Numbered from the stretch's first letter, positions 25,860 to 38,260 are shown. The stretch is 64,000 nt of DNA from Epiperipatus broadwayi (GCA_028023455.1 JAQFVV010012435.1:3286001-3350000); one strand, 5' to 3'. A program made the numbers and translations. Notes: a model not told the origin generated them from the sequence alone.

Positions 25860-26870
25860 ATCAAAATGAAAATTGATAGCGGGGCAGGCACATTGCTCAT
25901 CATTCTAAAAGATTGGTTAGCCTTTTAAAGGAAAATGAATAAAAGTCAATAAGGTAAACTTGGTTACTGCAGATGTAAATGGAACCCTATTGATACCAAT
26001 AGTATAGTATCAGTACCTGATAAAGTAAACAGATGAAAAAAATTATTGTCGTAACTTGTAGCTAAAGATTTGAGCCTTATATTGGGATGATACTGAAGCA
26101 AATCTTTAGGAATCAGGATTAATATTATTAAAAGAAGACAATAGAATTTAAAAAATTTGCTTAGCCTTTCAAATCCAGCTTGGTAGTGTTAAAGATGAAA
26201 AAAGAAGAGATAAAACTAATTTCACATGCACAAGTCATTTGCAGATCCAGTAATGTTCCATTTGTACTTAAGCCAAAAGTTGAAAAAGGACTAAATGATT
26301 TAGTGAATAAAAGGCATTATTGTACTGATTGAATAATATAATTGAACAATACTCAGAGTCATTACTTTAAAACAGAATGGTACTGTAAAAATATACAGTG
26401 GTTATCAAGTAATGATAAATAAGATCATTACCAAAGGAATTTATTCAGTGCCAAGTGCAAGAGAAGTATTAATCTCTCTACAGAGAGTTCATTTTTCCAA
26501 ATTGGATTTACAGTCAGAATGCTATGAAATGCTGGTTACTGTTATTACAGCTGGTTATTTTCTATAAACATATATATAAACCTGTTTCAATTCATCATTA
26601 TTTTATGGGATTACTGTAGTACTGAATAGTTTCCAAGTTAAAATGGAAAAACCTTTTAAGAGGAACCATAGAAGCTAACCACTACTTGAAGGACATTTTA
26701 ATAACTCTCAAACTGAAAATGAGATAGAAAAGTGGGTAAATGTCTTATGCAAAAAGGCTAACAATTGTTAAAGAATTGCAAGTCATTTTAAGCCTACTCA
26801 ATTTTTTGAAAGTATCTTGAAAAAAAAATCCCACATAGCAATCCCTTTCTATGAATTATTAAAATAAACC
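25860..26870 (+). pseudogene. gypsy protease and reverse transcriptase remnant
   Basis: The protease active site is visible as KIDSGAGTLLI (DSGAG at 25875-25889). RT blocks follow in changing frames: PFVLKPKVEKGL, then the GTVKIY..Y..MINKI block near 26385, then VPSAREVLISLQ and SKLDLQS near 26450-26520. The catalytic YxDD box reads YLKDILIT near 26685, so the first catalytic aspartate is lost. Several stops confirm a pseudogene. Confidence 0.82.
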
Positions 26871-26879
26871 AGAGATGAT

Positions 26880-27650
26880 AGTTGGAATTTAACAAGGTAT
26901 GGATTTTAGAAAAGTTATGTATTTTCTGACTTCTAACAACTTGTAGTACATTGTCATAAAGAGCAAAAAGTTGTAATTATAATAGATGGCTCAGACTATG
27001 GAATGGTGCTATAATTCTCACAGTGTATGTAGAGGCAAATGTCATATAGGATATGGATCGTGAATACTCTCAGCTGCCAAGAAAAATTATAGCCAATTGG
27101 ATAAAGGAGCTCTCACAATAATATTCATGATAAAGAAGTTCTACCAATATGTTTTTGAATGCTCATTTAAAATTTTCAAAAACCATAGGTCTCTACTGGG
27201 GATACTTATAAAGAGTAGAAAGACTCCACATCATGCTAGCTAACATATACTATAATAGATTATCAATTGTCTTCATATGATTTTGATATTCTATCCAGGT
27301 TTGGAAAACAAATAAAGCATGCATTCTCTCTTTTTAGAACTCCAAACGAAAGCACTCACAAATCCAATGTTACATGAGTTAATTATATAGATGTAATGAA
27401 ATCCAAAGTAGTAAATAGTAAAGTCATAGAATAATGGATAAAAAATGATGCAGGATATCAGATAATAAAAAAATTGATCAAACAAGGCTGGCCAAAAGCA
27501 TACCTAGTGCCACAAATCTGGAATGCTTGAGAAAGTTTATCGATGTGTTAAAAATGCATTCTCATTCTGACTGAATTTTAATTCCAACTGAAGGGAGCTC
27601 ATTTGTTAGAACTGCTTGCTACATACAAAAATTTACAATTAGTGGGTGTT
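26880..27650 (+). pseudogene. gypsy RNase H and integrase N-terminal remnant
   Basis: The RNase H region shows IDGSDYGMV (about 26978) and NYSQLDKGALTIIF followed by FYQYVFE (27090-27160), matching the NYSQ(L/T)(D/E)KE.LA..F...KF..Y.(F/Y)G block, then HRSLLGIL. Broken frames after 27420 keep IKQGWPKAY, the start of the integrase region, and the match ends near 27650. Inactive. Confidence 0.75.
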
Positions 27651-28292
27651 ACTATGTAAGAGTCAGACTAGCATATTTCACAATTTTACATTTTCTCTAT
27701 TTTATTTATTTACATAAATTACATGGACACCACCTGTCTTTAAACATCAGAAAATAAGCTAACCCATGTATATCTAAAAGAATTCACAGAGTCTATAAGT
27801 TATTCCCAATGAATAATGGTAGACCAAGCAATGTTACATAAACAAAGTAACAAATCATGCAATAATTATTTATTTACAAGTGTACTTAATTAATTAATGT
27901 ACAACTACAAAGTATAATCATTAATTAATATGCAAATTATTTCCTTAACAAAATCCTTTAATATTTACACATCATACTATCAGTATATTTATAGATAATG
28001 TCATATTCACCATACCTTTAATCTTGTCTTCAATACACTTAAAATATAATTCTACGCATGTACAAATTCATAAATATAACATTTCTTTGATTCACCTGCC
28101 TCTCTTAGTACTTACACATACATATGTTCTATATGGGATAGACACCAAGGCCATCTTTATTACACTAATCATAAGGTTTCATCTTTTTAGATTCTATTCT
28201 TAAACATAACCACATATAATAATAATAAAATATAATAACACAGCAAAGGTACATCCACTTTTTCTTTTAAAATATATATGTTCTACAATAAT
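27651..28292. other. AT-rich non-coding DNA
   Basis: No integrase core or LTR could be recognised here, although it lies where the rest of the gypsy element would be. Confidence 0.4.
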
Positions 28293-28384
28293 ATCAACAA
28301 ATAAAAAATCCTTCTCCTTTTTTCTTTTCAAAAACTTTATTTTTTATCTCAATACTGAACATATATATACATTAATATACAAAA

Positions 28385-28440
28385 CTCCAACGTTTCAACT
28401 GTTTTATCTCATACAGTCATTTTCAAGGATCTGCAACAAT
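28385..28440 (-). ncRNA. Degenerate hammerhead-like motif, left arm of H
   Basis: Mirror copy of the motif at 28868-28915: stem GACTGT/ACAGTT, then GAAACGTT (the TTTC complement is at 28393-28396). The expected CUGANGA is replaced by UUGAAAA. Confidence 0.35.
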
Positions 28441-28867
28441 ATTAAATACATATCAACAAATAAACTTCAATTATATAAAAACTTTCTCTTACATTAACAT
28501 AATAACAAACATATTAAACATATAGAAATATATTTTACTTACAGCTTCTCCCACTGCTATATTTTATTACTCTTTTTATTTTTATTTACATTTTTTACAT
28601 ATATTTAAAATTCAAAAATTTAAAAATAACATTTAAAAATAAATGGGGTGTAGAAGATAAATTTAGAAAAGGGGGGGGTGGGATGTGGGAATAAATGGTT
28701 TTAAAATGTTTGAGTTGTTTGTAATTAAACAATGTAAAAAAAAAAAGAGTAATAAAATATAGAGTGGGGAAAGTGTAAGTAAATATATTTCTATGTTTAT
28801 ATGTTTGTTTGTTATGAGAAAGTTTTTATAATTGAGTTATTTGTTGATATGTATTTAATATTGTTGC

Positions 28868-28916
28868 AGATCCTTGAAAATGACTGTATGAGATAAAACA
28901 GTTGAAACGTTGGAGT
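28868..28916 (+). ncRNA. Degenerate hammerhead-like motif, right arm of H
   Basis: Stem II GACTGT/ACAGTT is followed by GAAA (28904-28907), palindromic stem III ACGT and U17. A short stem I, TCC/GGA, can form. The core reads TTGAAAA with one extra base, so catalysis is unlikely. The architecture matches the hammerheads at Penelope-like element ends. Confidence 0.38.
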
Positions 28917-29249
28917 TTTGTATATTAATGTATATATATGTTCAGTATTGAGATAAAAAATAAAGTTTTTGAAAAGAAAAAAGGAGAAGGATTTTTTATT
29001 TGTTGATATATAATAATAACTAAAAGGGATGGCCTTTTAGTTGAATAATCCTTCTATACAGTAATTATAAGAAGTGACCTTTTTGCTTCTAAACCTAATT
29101 TAATACAACTACAATTTATACAGGGATGTCTCATTCTGAGAATGATTCCTAACTCATCAAACTGATAGGAATGTAAACATTGAACAAATAACTTTGTGGT
29201 ATATCCAGTTATAATTGTATTGCACATAATAAGCATATTGGATTTAAAA

Positions 29250-30184
29250 ATTTTCAGGATTATTGAAATGGAGAATGAAACAAAAAGAGTAAAGAGCAGC
29301 AGAAAATATTGGAAGCAAACACTTCTGAAACTAGCTGCAAAAAAGATATCCTAGAAACTTTGCATATGGACAATGTCCATGCAATACTGATTCATGCAAT
29401 CAAATGAAACATAAACACGGTAATAAAGAAATAAAAATGCATGAGGATGCTGCAACATCATCACAGTTAGATATGATACAGATGATTAACACATTATTTA
29501 GACAAATGGAATTGAGGTTAATGGAGCATAATCAAAAGCAAATCGAGCAAAGAAAACAAACTATGAAAAATTAGCATAAAAATAATTAAAAGCAACTGGA
29601 GCAAATAAACCAAACATTGGAAGACAATCATAAAGCTAATCAAAAACAGATGGATAATTTTTGCAAACCATTGAAATTGAAGGAAAACTGAGATAATTTA
29701 AAATAGATAATGAGCAAAAATGAACAAGTACAAACTAAAGAGGAAACAGTGTATCAAATAATAGATAATGAACAAGTTCAATTGCTTTTAAAGTCAGTAA
29801 ATGAAACAAAAATCTGATGAAATTTTAAATAAATGTGAAACAGAAGTATTAGATCAAAATGTACAAAAGGTCCACAATCATGTTCAAATAAAACAAATAG
29901 TAGAAGGTGAACCCATTTCACAAACCCAAGTAGAAGATAATAAACTAAAACTAATGAAAGTAATTGAAATCAAACAGGAACTGTTAAAACTAAACATCCA
30001 CATACATGTAGATAAGCTTGAAGGTTCACAGCAAAAGCTAGATGGATTAAAACAATGTGGTGTACTACATCAAGTGTCAGTCATAATCTTACAGCTGGAT
30101 AAACAAACACAAATTAAAATAAAGCAAAAAAGTGTACTTTATTCCCAAAATGAAATGGTCACTACTACCACAAAAACTAAATGA
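29250..30184 (+). pseudogene. Lysine/glutamine-rich coiled-coil ORF remnant
   Basis: The plus strand carries an interrupted reading frame with heptad-like, K/Q/E/N-rich sequence. Recovered stretches are MIQMINTLFRQMELRLMEH (about 29472), QKQIEQRKQ, QLEQINQTLEDNHKANQKQ, and an open 127-codon stretch from 29801 to 30184 with KVIEIKQELLKLNIHIHVD. Upstream, CPCNTDSCNQ is cysteine-containing. The style fits the coiled-coil N-terminal part of some retrotransposon gag proteins, but I do not recognise the family. It ends where the D tandem begins. Stops at several points make it a pseudogene. Confidence 0.4.
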
Positions 30185-30203
30185 AGATTTGCCTCTTATG
30201 CTT

Positions 30204-30266
30204 GAATATCCTAAACACCTCATTGATGACACTAGTAGCAGAAACCAGTTTGGGATTGGGGGTATT
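30204..30266 (+). ncRNA. Hammerhead ribozyme, D monomer 1 (C3 lost)
   Basis: The core is TTGATGA (30223-30229) with C3 changed to U. GAAA is at 30241-30244, stem III A-C...G-U (ACCAGT) is kept, and H17 is U. Outer stem I is GAATATC with GGTATTC. Confidence 0.6.
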
Positions 30267-30584
30267 CTACAAAGCTTGTTAAGAGCTTATTTTGCTAGCT
30301 CTATATATAATATTTGAAAATACAAACTTATTGAATTAGGTCATGTGACATCTGAATTTTTTTTTTGCAGTTTTATTTTTTTGCTATTAAGGCTTTGGTG
30401 ATTTTAAATTGCTAAAGCTATTAATATCTGGTGTATCTGAACTTAGTTCAGTCTCATATGGCTATTAAAGTTAGATATCTGCATTGGAAGAGATATGAAT
30501 GTCTGAAAATTTCAGATTTTTTATTTAATAGTTATACATTAGATAAAGTGCTGGGCTTGTCCTGGTAATTTTAATCTAATGTTT

Positions 30585-30645
30585 GAATATCTAGCACCTC
30601 ACTGATGATGCCAGTAGTAGAAACTGGTCTGGGTTGGAGATATTC
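30585..30645 (+). ncRNA. Type I hammerhead ribozyme, D monomer 2
   Basis: CTGATGA is at 30602-30608. Stem II is short (TGC/GTA, three pairs). GAAA is at 30620-30623. Stem III A-C...G-U lies in ACTGGT. C17 is 30629. Stem I is CCTCA with TGGG (30630-30633), plus a perfect outer helix GAATATC (30585-30591) with GATATTC (30639-30645). The core is complete. Confidence 0.78.
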
Positions 30646-30962
30646 TACAAAGCTTGTTAAGAGCTTATTTTGTGCACTCTATATATAACATTTGTAAATG
30701 CAAGCTTATTAAATTAGATTATGTTACAACAGATTTGATTTTTTTGTAATTTTATTTTTTGCTATTAAGGCTTTGGTGATTTTATATTGCTAAAGCTACT
30801 AATATCTGGTGTATCTGAACTTAGTTCAGTCCCATATGGCTATTTAAGTTAGATATCTGGATTGGAAGAAATATGGATGTCTGAAAATTTTAGATTTTCT
30901 ACTTAATAGTTATATATTAGATAAAGTGCTGGGCTTGTCCTGGTAGTTTTAATCTAATGTTT

Positions 30963-31027
30963 GAATATCCTAACATCTCACTGATGATGTCAGTAGGCAG
31001 AAACCAGTCCGGGGTTGGTGATATTGT
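30963..31027 (+). ncRNA. Type I hammerhead ribozyme, D monomer 3
   Basis: CTGATGA is at 30981-30987. A four-pair stem II TGTC/GGCA (30988-30991 with 30996-30999) has an AGTA loop. GAAA is at 31000-31003, stem III is ACCAGT and C17 is 31009. The first stem I pair is mismatched (A-C), but the outer GAATATC/GATATTG helix remains. Confidence 0.72.
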
Positions 31028-31078
31028 ACAAAGCTTGTTAAGAGCTTATTTTGCAAGCTCTATATATGACATAGATAA

Positions 31079-31929
31079 AGGAATCCAATAGCATCAAACA
31101 AATATTAAATCTGTGTGTAATATGAGTGTATTGTTTTCTACAGAGTTATGCATAAAAAGAATTTTACTGATTATCAACTTTGCTTAAAACTGGGAAGAAA
31201 TAAAACACAATTTTCTCCCACATCAATTGCTTCTTCTCCACAGTTGCCACAAGTTAACAAAACCACCAGTCAGACTTTGTTACACCTGAACAACCATATG
31301 TTATCAAACAATGACTGAATAACCAGCTTATAAAATGACCAATGGATATCCAAAAATAACTTTTAATAAGTACAATCATTTTTATTGTTGCTTTTATTTG
31401 AGTTCAAAAAATTGAAATGAAAAACTTATTATTATATATTTTTAATTCTTTTTTCATATTCTGATCTAGCTATGATTATAAGAACACAGTAAGTTCTCAA
31501 AAGCATCCACCCATTATGCCATTACTTTTTTTATTATTGCATTTCAGTACACTCAACAAATATATCTTCTAAGTAAAATGATAAGCAAATTTGTTTTTTT
31601 TTAAAAAGAACTAAAATGAGATTCAAGAGAAAACTAAGTTTTGGATATAAAATCAGTTTTTCCATTTCGTTTGGACCAGAAGGGAATATTACTTCATTCA
31701 AATCCTGAGAATGAATATGTTTTGCGAATAAAAAGGAGGGGCACTTCTAATAGTTAGCAAGATCTGGTCTGGAACCCTTTTGAATAACTCTGGCTGAAAT
31801 AAAGAATTAGCGCTTATTTAAAAGATGGATAAAAATTGCAAGGCTATGCTACCATTCTAAATGGACTTTTAATATTTGTCAAAAATAAGTAAACGACAAT
31901 TATTTTGTTTTGGGTGATCTTATATTTAA
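31079..31929. other. AT-rich non-coding DNA
   Basis: Nothing recognised. Confidence 0.45.
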
Positions 31930-32066
31930 AGCGTGATTTGTACTTTTTTCTCTCATGTGTCATAGCATCAGCTGGGAAGTGAACCCGCTAACCCAGGACA
32001 ACTGCTTGTAAAGCAGCTGTCACTGACCTCTCGACCACCAATGCTTGACAGCATGATTTGTACTTT
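31930..32066 (-). mobile_element. tRNA-Val-like SINE with 17-bp TSD
   Basis: The insert at 31947-32049 is flanked by agcgtgatttgtacttt (31930-31946) and agcatgatttgtacttt (32050-32066), 16 of 17 identical. On the minus strand it has an A-box-like region (tggtcgagaggtcag), an anticodon loop TTTACAA (anticodon UAC, valine), a B-box-like GGTTCACTTCC and a short A-rich tail. The tRNA part is extended by complementary ends, TGTCA...AGCAT at the start and ATGCT...TGACA at the end. At about 103 bp it is very short for a SINE. Confidence 0.85.
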
Positions 32067-33814
32067 GCTTTAAATAATTGGAATTTGTAACTAACACTTT
32101 GCATGCAGATATTATTAAAGAATCTGGAGAAATTCCAATCGGGAATTAGAAGCATCAGTGGTTTCATTAAATCTTTTAATTCTGCCTTGTATCCAGAGAT
32201 TCAGCAGACATTAACTATGTGATTCATAGTTTGTGTTTGTCTACACTTACCTATATAAAAAAATGTAACAATTATCCAATTGTCTATATATGCAATGATT
32301 TTTATATAATATCTATACAGCAATAAAACAAATGATTATATATACGTTGTGAATCATTATCCATATAATTATCAGAAAAGTCGAAAAAATAAAGCATAAA
32401 ATAAAGTACTCCTACAACTCTGGGCAATATAGAATAATAATGACGTGTTAGATAAAAGAAAGATACTTAAATTGTGATCCAACCTGTTATTTTTAGCGAT
32501 TGATAGTAGGATGACCTCTCATGGAACTAAATATTCGATTATTATTATTAAAGCTTTTAAAGAAAGAAAATGTTTTATTTGAAATAAAATAAACATAAAA
32601 TATTTCACTCTATTTTCAATTTTTTTTATTTTATTTTTGCAAACCATTTGTAATTCTAATAAATATGAGTTCTCAAAACGAATCAATTAAATCCCCACCC
32701 CCTTGCATTGAGCATATAAAAAAAGATTAAAAAATATTATGAAGATCTCACTGCCATTTGCATAAATATTTATTCACACTTGGTTGGGGCTTTTCATAAA
32801 TCATACTATTAACTGCCGTTGCAAATATGACAAGAAGCAAAAACAAATATATTATTTTAAATGCAGAAAAAATTTTTCACTTAAAGGTAGCTAAGTAAAC
32901 ATGAGTGAAATCGTTACAAGAGTCACCATTAAAGTTCAATTATTGAGCAGTTCCATTTAAAATAATGAAAAAGAAAGTCGTACATTTTCAAAATAGAAAA
33001 ATCTAATTCATAATCACAAATTTCAGAAATCCCACAAGGCAAGAAAAAACATTCCGTTAAAAAAATAGAAAAACACATCATTACGGCACTTTTAGTCTAA
33101 CGATTTATTCACTAGTAGTTTAACATTTGAAAGGATTCCAAGAAATTATATAATAATTTTACATTTTCTTTTTATGATCTAACTTTAAAAGATGAAAAAA
33201 AAAATTATAATATAGAAAAAAAATCATATATTGGAGTTTGTGTGATTATCTTATCATAATCTGTAATCCTCCATGTGGTGTACTCTTTCATAAATCATGG
33301 TTTTGGATCATATGTAATATGTTGTGGAATTGATAACTGTTAACGTACTTAATCTGATCTACCCATCACATTGAAAAATGAACAAATGGTTGGAAAGACT
33401 CAATGTTTTCTCAATGGCAAGCTTCTCTTCCGATCTCTTAACTATGTAAATATGCCACTATCTATCTCCTAAACAACACTGCCAATTTTTTTTGTATATA
33501 TTCAGTTCTAAATTAGGTCTGTTGTGTTTATTTGTGCAAACATAACAGTTCATTTATCCTATGAGAAATCCAGAACATTCAAAAGTATTCCCTGATGAAC
33601 CACGTCTATATATCTGTATGTTTTTTTTTTTTTTAAATTTCGACGCCTGAAGTGTTCAAGACAAATATTCTACAAGTAGTCAGATAAAAGACCTGGATAG
33701 CTTAGAAACAAAAATCTTGTTATCTTGAGAGCAAATTGTATTATAAAATAATAAATACCAAAATATGTTTTAAACAGAAAACTTTATATTACACAATAAT
33801 TAGCAAAAAACAAT
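32067..33814. other. AT-rich non-coding DNA, nothing recognised
   Basis: No ORF, tRNA or shared repeat. Confidence 0.45.
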
Positions 33815-33975
33815 ATATTTTCTAGTTGATTAGAGCATCAGTTAATTGCAATATTTTATGAATGTAAAGGTCTCAGGTTTCATTCCCATGCTATTACTAA
33901 TACTGGACAGGAAAATTAAAAGTTCAAAATTTCTAAAGACATTTAACAATTAATTCTAGATGATGAAAAACTCAT
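33815..33975 (+). mobile_element. tRNA-Leu-like SINE (family I relative), degenerate
   Basis: The tRNA-like part (gttgattagagcatcag...caggtttcattcccatgctat) and the tail (ttctaaagacatttaac...tctagatgatg) match both ends of the family I element at 50847-51255. It lacks that element's ribozyme and minisatellite middle. Confidence 0.55.
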
Positions 33976-36900
33976 TTCTTCATGCCTTGGAGAATTCACA
34001 TTAAGTAAATTTTGCGCATTTAACATATAGTAATTATCTTTAACTATGATTCAAAACTGTAATAGACATCAGTGAATCCTATTATCATATATATGTAAAT
34101 ATAGGTGTGTATCCATACTATATATAAATGTCTAAAATATGAGTAACATGTATAACGTGAGTATACATGCAAGTTGTATTTGCACTATATAGTAAAGACA
34201 TATGTTGATGGAAATTGTCAATACCAGTGAGGATTATCATATTTATATTTAGTAAAAGGGTAAAATACTTTTATTGTTATTACTACATCTTGTTTTATTT
34301 CCATTGCCATTACTTATTTTACAATTATGAAACATCATCCTGGCTTTGTAACTGAGAATGCTTACATAAGGTATGCCATTTTGAATTATCCTTTCTTAGC
34401 CTGCTCCACTTTCTTGGTAAGCAGAAGAGTCTAATATGAATTGATTAAACATTAACATTTTTGAACTAAAACTTCAGTTTCCAGAGGAAAAGATGAAAGT
34501 ATAGGAATCAGAGTTACTGTCCATATAAATAAAAGGTTGAATTGTTGATAGCATAAGAGGTTAATGGTAACCAGCCTGTATACTAATGCAATGAAGTCAT
34601 TAAAGTAAAAGGATACTGAGAATGGACCCAAAATGAAAAGAGTTCCTAGTCTTTTGAACAAACAGCATACTCTCCTGGAAGTCTTCTGAAGAACCTTATA
34701 GTCTAACAATGGGAATTAGTTATTTGCAATTAATTGTCATATCTTAAGGTCATCCTACTATTCACCAACTATGAACACTCTTGGTTGCCTGAGTACAGAT
34801 ATCTGATAGAATGATATATATTGTAAAGGGTAGCTTACAATGCACACATTCCTAAAAAGATCAGCATATTTATTGAACCCAATTCATTTGGAATTTATAT
34901 TAATAGTGGGAAGATTATTATTTGTTATTATTATTACCTATATACATATAATACACAATAAATTACTAAGCTATAATAAATAAAATACGATCAATATTTT
35001 AGAAAGTAATATTGTATATGTATATAAAACTATTTGATTAAATAAACTGTAATGTATATATATTTTTTTAAATTTAAAATTGAATATTAATTAATAGTTA
35101 AATGATTGTGGGATGACCTGAAGTTAATTAGGTGGGTACATATGTGTGAAAATAAAACTGATTTTATTATTTTATTATTTTTTTTTTATTTATAATAAAT
35201 CTAAATGTATTTAAACAATAGGCAGTTAAAGATATCAGCGTTCCTGGAAATCTACGCGTGTGAAATGTATAAAAACAAAAGACAGTTTACAAATCGTTCT
35301 TCTTATTGTTATAGCACCTGTAACAAAAGACAAGGATTAAAAATAAAATTTAGAACGCTAAAATGGAGTTTTACTTTTTCTTTTAGTTAAATTATAAACA
35401 TTTTAAAAGTCAAATGCTATAACTAAAAGTTTATCAAATTCAAAGGAAAGAAAGTGAAATAAGAAGTAAGAATAACTGATTAATTCTTAAATAATTAAAT
35501 CGTGTTTTAAAAGTTGTTGGAGTAAATTTGAATATTTTAAATCTTTTCAAAAACAATAACGAGAATTAAATTTGCTGGAAATTGGAAAAGGAAAAAAAAA
35601 TGAAATAGTTTTCTTAATATATATATAAGCGCTTCAATATTATTCAATAAAAATATATGATTATAAATAATTATTAAATTGTACTTTAATATGAAAATGG
35701 GCTAGAGCAAAACATGCTATTGTGTGTCGTGGTATTTCCTGCCAGCTGCATTATATCTATATATATATATATTTTCTACTTTCTTGTAAACACACAAGAA
35801 GATGCCTACAGTCAAAAGTAAACAAGGATTGGAATACTTTATGGTGAATCAAATGAGGATCAAGATGTTTACCATTAAATACAACTACAGGAGACACCAT
35901 TGTACCTATCTATCCTTGCTAAGGAAAATGATTTACTAAGTGAAACTGCTTTGAAGAACAACTTGCCTAACTATCAACTACTACTATTTCTATTATGATG
36001 ATTTTTATGAACTTTGTTCCAATTACAATTTTTAATCAAAGAATCAATATTGTAAATTTTTGTTTATTATTTTTTTTATTATTCATACTATCTGTTGTAT
36101 TTTCACACTCAGATGCTGAAGCCTCATTTTTCAGAATTAGCAAAGAAGAAAAGGGGGGATTATTCATTTTGATATTTTTTATATTTTCATTATAAATAAA
36201 ATTTAGGTAATACCACCTGCTTCACATCAGGTTATCCACATAAATATTGAGGTAAGATTCTCTAAATTTATATATAGGTTAAATTACAACACTCATACAG
36301 AATACATATTATATGTTTTATTTTGTGATTAACCGTGTATGTATATTTTCCAGTATGTTTGACTAATCAACTGGTAGCTGTCTCTATCATATATATAAAT
36401 TGGGGAAACTTGTTAAATAGATTAACATTTGTAAATATATAATTTAGCTAGCCAGCATCTCAATTATATTAAATAACTAAAGTTGATTTTTCTATATAAT
36501 TATGATTTGTAGAGAATGAGTGACATAGGTGGATTTCTACCATGGGGTATAAGGGTTGGATCTAGAGGATAATTAATTAGTAAGATGGTAGAGGTTCACT
36601 TGTGATACATGTACATAAGATGATTATTATATTTTTTTTATTTTTTTTTTATCATTACTATTGTCGTTATACTTGATATTTATTATTGTTAATAAATGTA
36701 TGAGAGTTTATATTATTCCGATCTCTGGTTTATTGAGTTGTCCTGACATTACACAGTTTATAAATAATTATACATGCACACACATCTATTTTTCTTATTA
36801 TATAAAAGCTTGAAAATAAAACAAATATAATAAATGCTAGTTGTAACCTATATATAGGTGCAGGAGTTGCTGTGTATATTTGTTCATACCTGATAATAGA

Positions 36901-37340
36901 GTTAAAAGCAATATTCTCTCTGGGTTTGAATATTAGGGTATAACGGAATTAAAAAGGAGGAAAGTTGATGAACTAACCTAAATTGCATTTAATATTATTA
37001 AATAGGGATAGAGTTAGTCAATTAAAGGGTATGCAATCATTGGTTAAGCATTTTATCAGGTTCTCATTAGCACTCTATCAGATGACCCACAGTCTGAACA
37101 TAGTTGGATGCAACTTTTTTCCCCTTCTAAGCCTGGTAGGTCTTTGCAGATTGTTTCATTAGGGGTAATAAATTAGAGCATATTAACTTATCCCCATACC
37201 ATATTGCTATGTCTGTATAGTAGTACAGTCTGCAAGTTAGTTGACCATCCAGTACATCTGGTATTTGTAGTGTTTGGGAGTAGTTATAATCATTCCGTCC
37301 ATTATACTGGCGTCATCAACTTTTGGAGCTAGTGGTCATC
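33976..37340. other. AT-rich non-coding DNA
   Basis: No gene is recognised. A (TA)n run lies at about 35755-35772. Poly-T tracts occur at about 36630-36650. ORFs of 61-85 codons (34452-34709 minus, 35205-35390 plus, 35995-36195 plus) are low complexity. Confidence 0.45.
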
Positions 37341-37355
37341 GTTCCATCCGCTATA

Positions 37356-37447
37356 ATATATATATAGACTGTATATATATATATATATATAGAATGCAAC
37401 CATATATATATAGACTGTATATATATATATATATATAGAATGCAACC
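37356..37447. repeat. 46-bp tandem duplication containing (TA)n
   Basis: Two near-identical units, each a TA run, agactg, a second TA run, then agaatgcaacc (about 37356-37401 and 37402-37447). Confidence 0.85.
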
Positions 37448-38260
37448 AACTGCTACAGTTTGAATCATGTTTAAAAAACAAATTCTGAAACCCATAACTT
37501 AGATAAAAAGAAATCATATATATGTATATATTAGAACTATTCTATAGTCTTTGCACTAGTTAATGCAATGATAGAAAAATTGATGAAAAAACTGCTTCTG
37601 GCTCAACACTCAGCCAAGTAAAATAAAAATAAAAATCTTGTTTCTGCTCAAACTGTCACATAAGTTTGAATGACATCACAACCTCTTGACAACCAATCAT
37701 AGAATTACTATTTATATTTGTATTTTCCATAGTATTTTAAGTAACCAGTTTTCTGATGTAAGGCTATTTTTATGTAAATACTCAGAAAATGATTGAGGAA
37801 GAATCCTCATTTTATCTTTATAAATTAATAATGCCGAGACATTTTTAATCAGAACTATAATGAATTATGGCCAGTAGCAGAAAATCAAAGACTATTGATT
37901 ATTTTAATCAATATTTGGACTGAAGAACTCTTAAAGAGTATTGACACTAAGTCCATAAATATAACTCAGATGTAGCCAATACAGGATAAATATCAATTGA
38001 TGAATATTAAATAGCTGACTCTATAATATCAGAAGCCTATCATGGAAATAGATTTATAAAAAGTTTTAGATAGAGCATTTAAAAATCTATCAATATTCTC
38101 GTAGATATTTGGTAATGATCTAATTATTTTATAAAAGTTAGTTTGAAAGAAAATAAGAAAAAATAGCATTTAAATAGTTTATTTTATTGCAAAATCTTTC
38201 CAACAGTTTCCTTATCTCTAAAAAATATTATAAAGCAAAGCATCAGGAAACATCTGTGTC
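37448..38260. other. Non-coding DNA, nothing recognised
   Basis: No coding or repeat signal. Confidence 0.45.

Larger units (their letters stand above)
25113..27650 (+). mobile_element. Ty3/gypsy LTR retrotransposon, decayed gag-pol
   Basis: The plus strand keeps gag, zinc knuckle, aspartic protease, reverse transcriptase, RNase H and the start of integrase in the canonical Ty3/gypsy order (RT and RNase H before integrase). The match is lost in integrase at about 27650. Frameshifts and stops occur throughout, and no LTR pair was found. The copy is an old, inactive, truncated insertion. Confidence 0.85.
28293..29013. mobile_element. Foldback element with long, nearly perfect inverted repeats (family H)
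   Basis: The left arm (about 28293-28576) and right arm (about 28744-29013) are close reverse complements. Both ends read TATCAACAAATAAAAAATCC, and the unique centre is about 170 bp with a G-run (28673-28680). Each arm carries a GAAACGTTGG motif next to a stem-loop, on the plus strand at 28870-28915 and on the minus strand at 28385-28430. The flanking TA on each side is compatible with a TA target, but in this AT-rich setting that is weak. It could be a MITE or a head-to-head pair of Penelope-like or retrozyme ends. Confidence 0.8.
30185..31078 (+). mobile_element. Ribozyme repeat family D, tandem of about 2.3 monomers
   Basis: Three direct copies of one sequence, each starting ttgaatatc followed by a hammerhead. 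Predicted cleavage sites fall at about 30250, 30629 and 31009, spacings of 379 and 380 bp, so the monomer is about 380 bp. Between ribozymes the monomers share acaaagcttgttaagagctt, ggctttggtgatttta, gaacttagttcagt and ctgaaaattt. A head-to-tail array of ribozyme-punctuated monomers of 170-400 bp is the hallmark of metazoan retrozymes, which are copied through circular RNA; placing this array there is inference. Confidence 0.8.
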
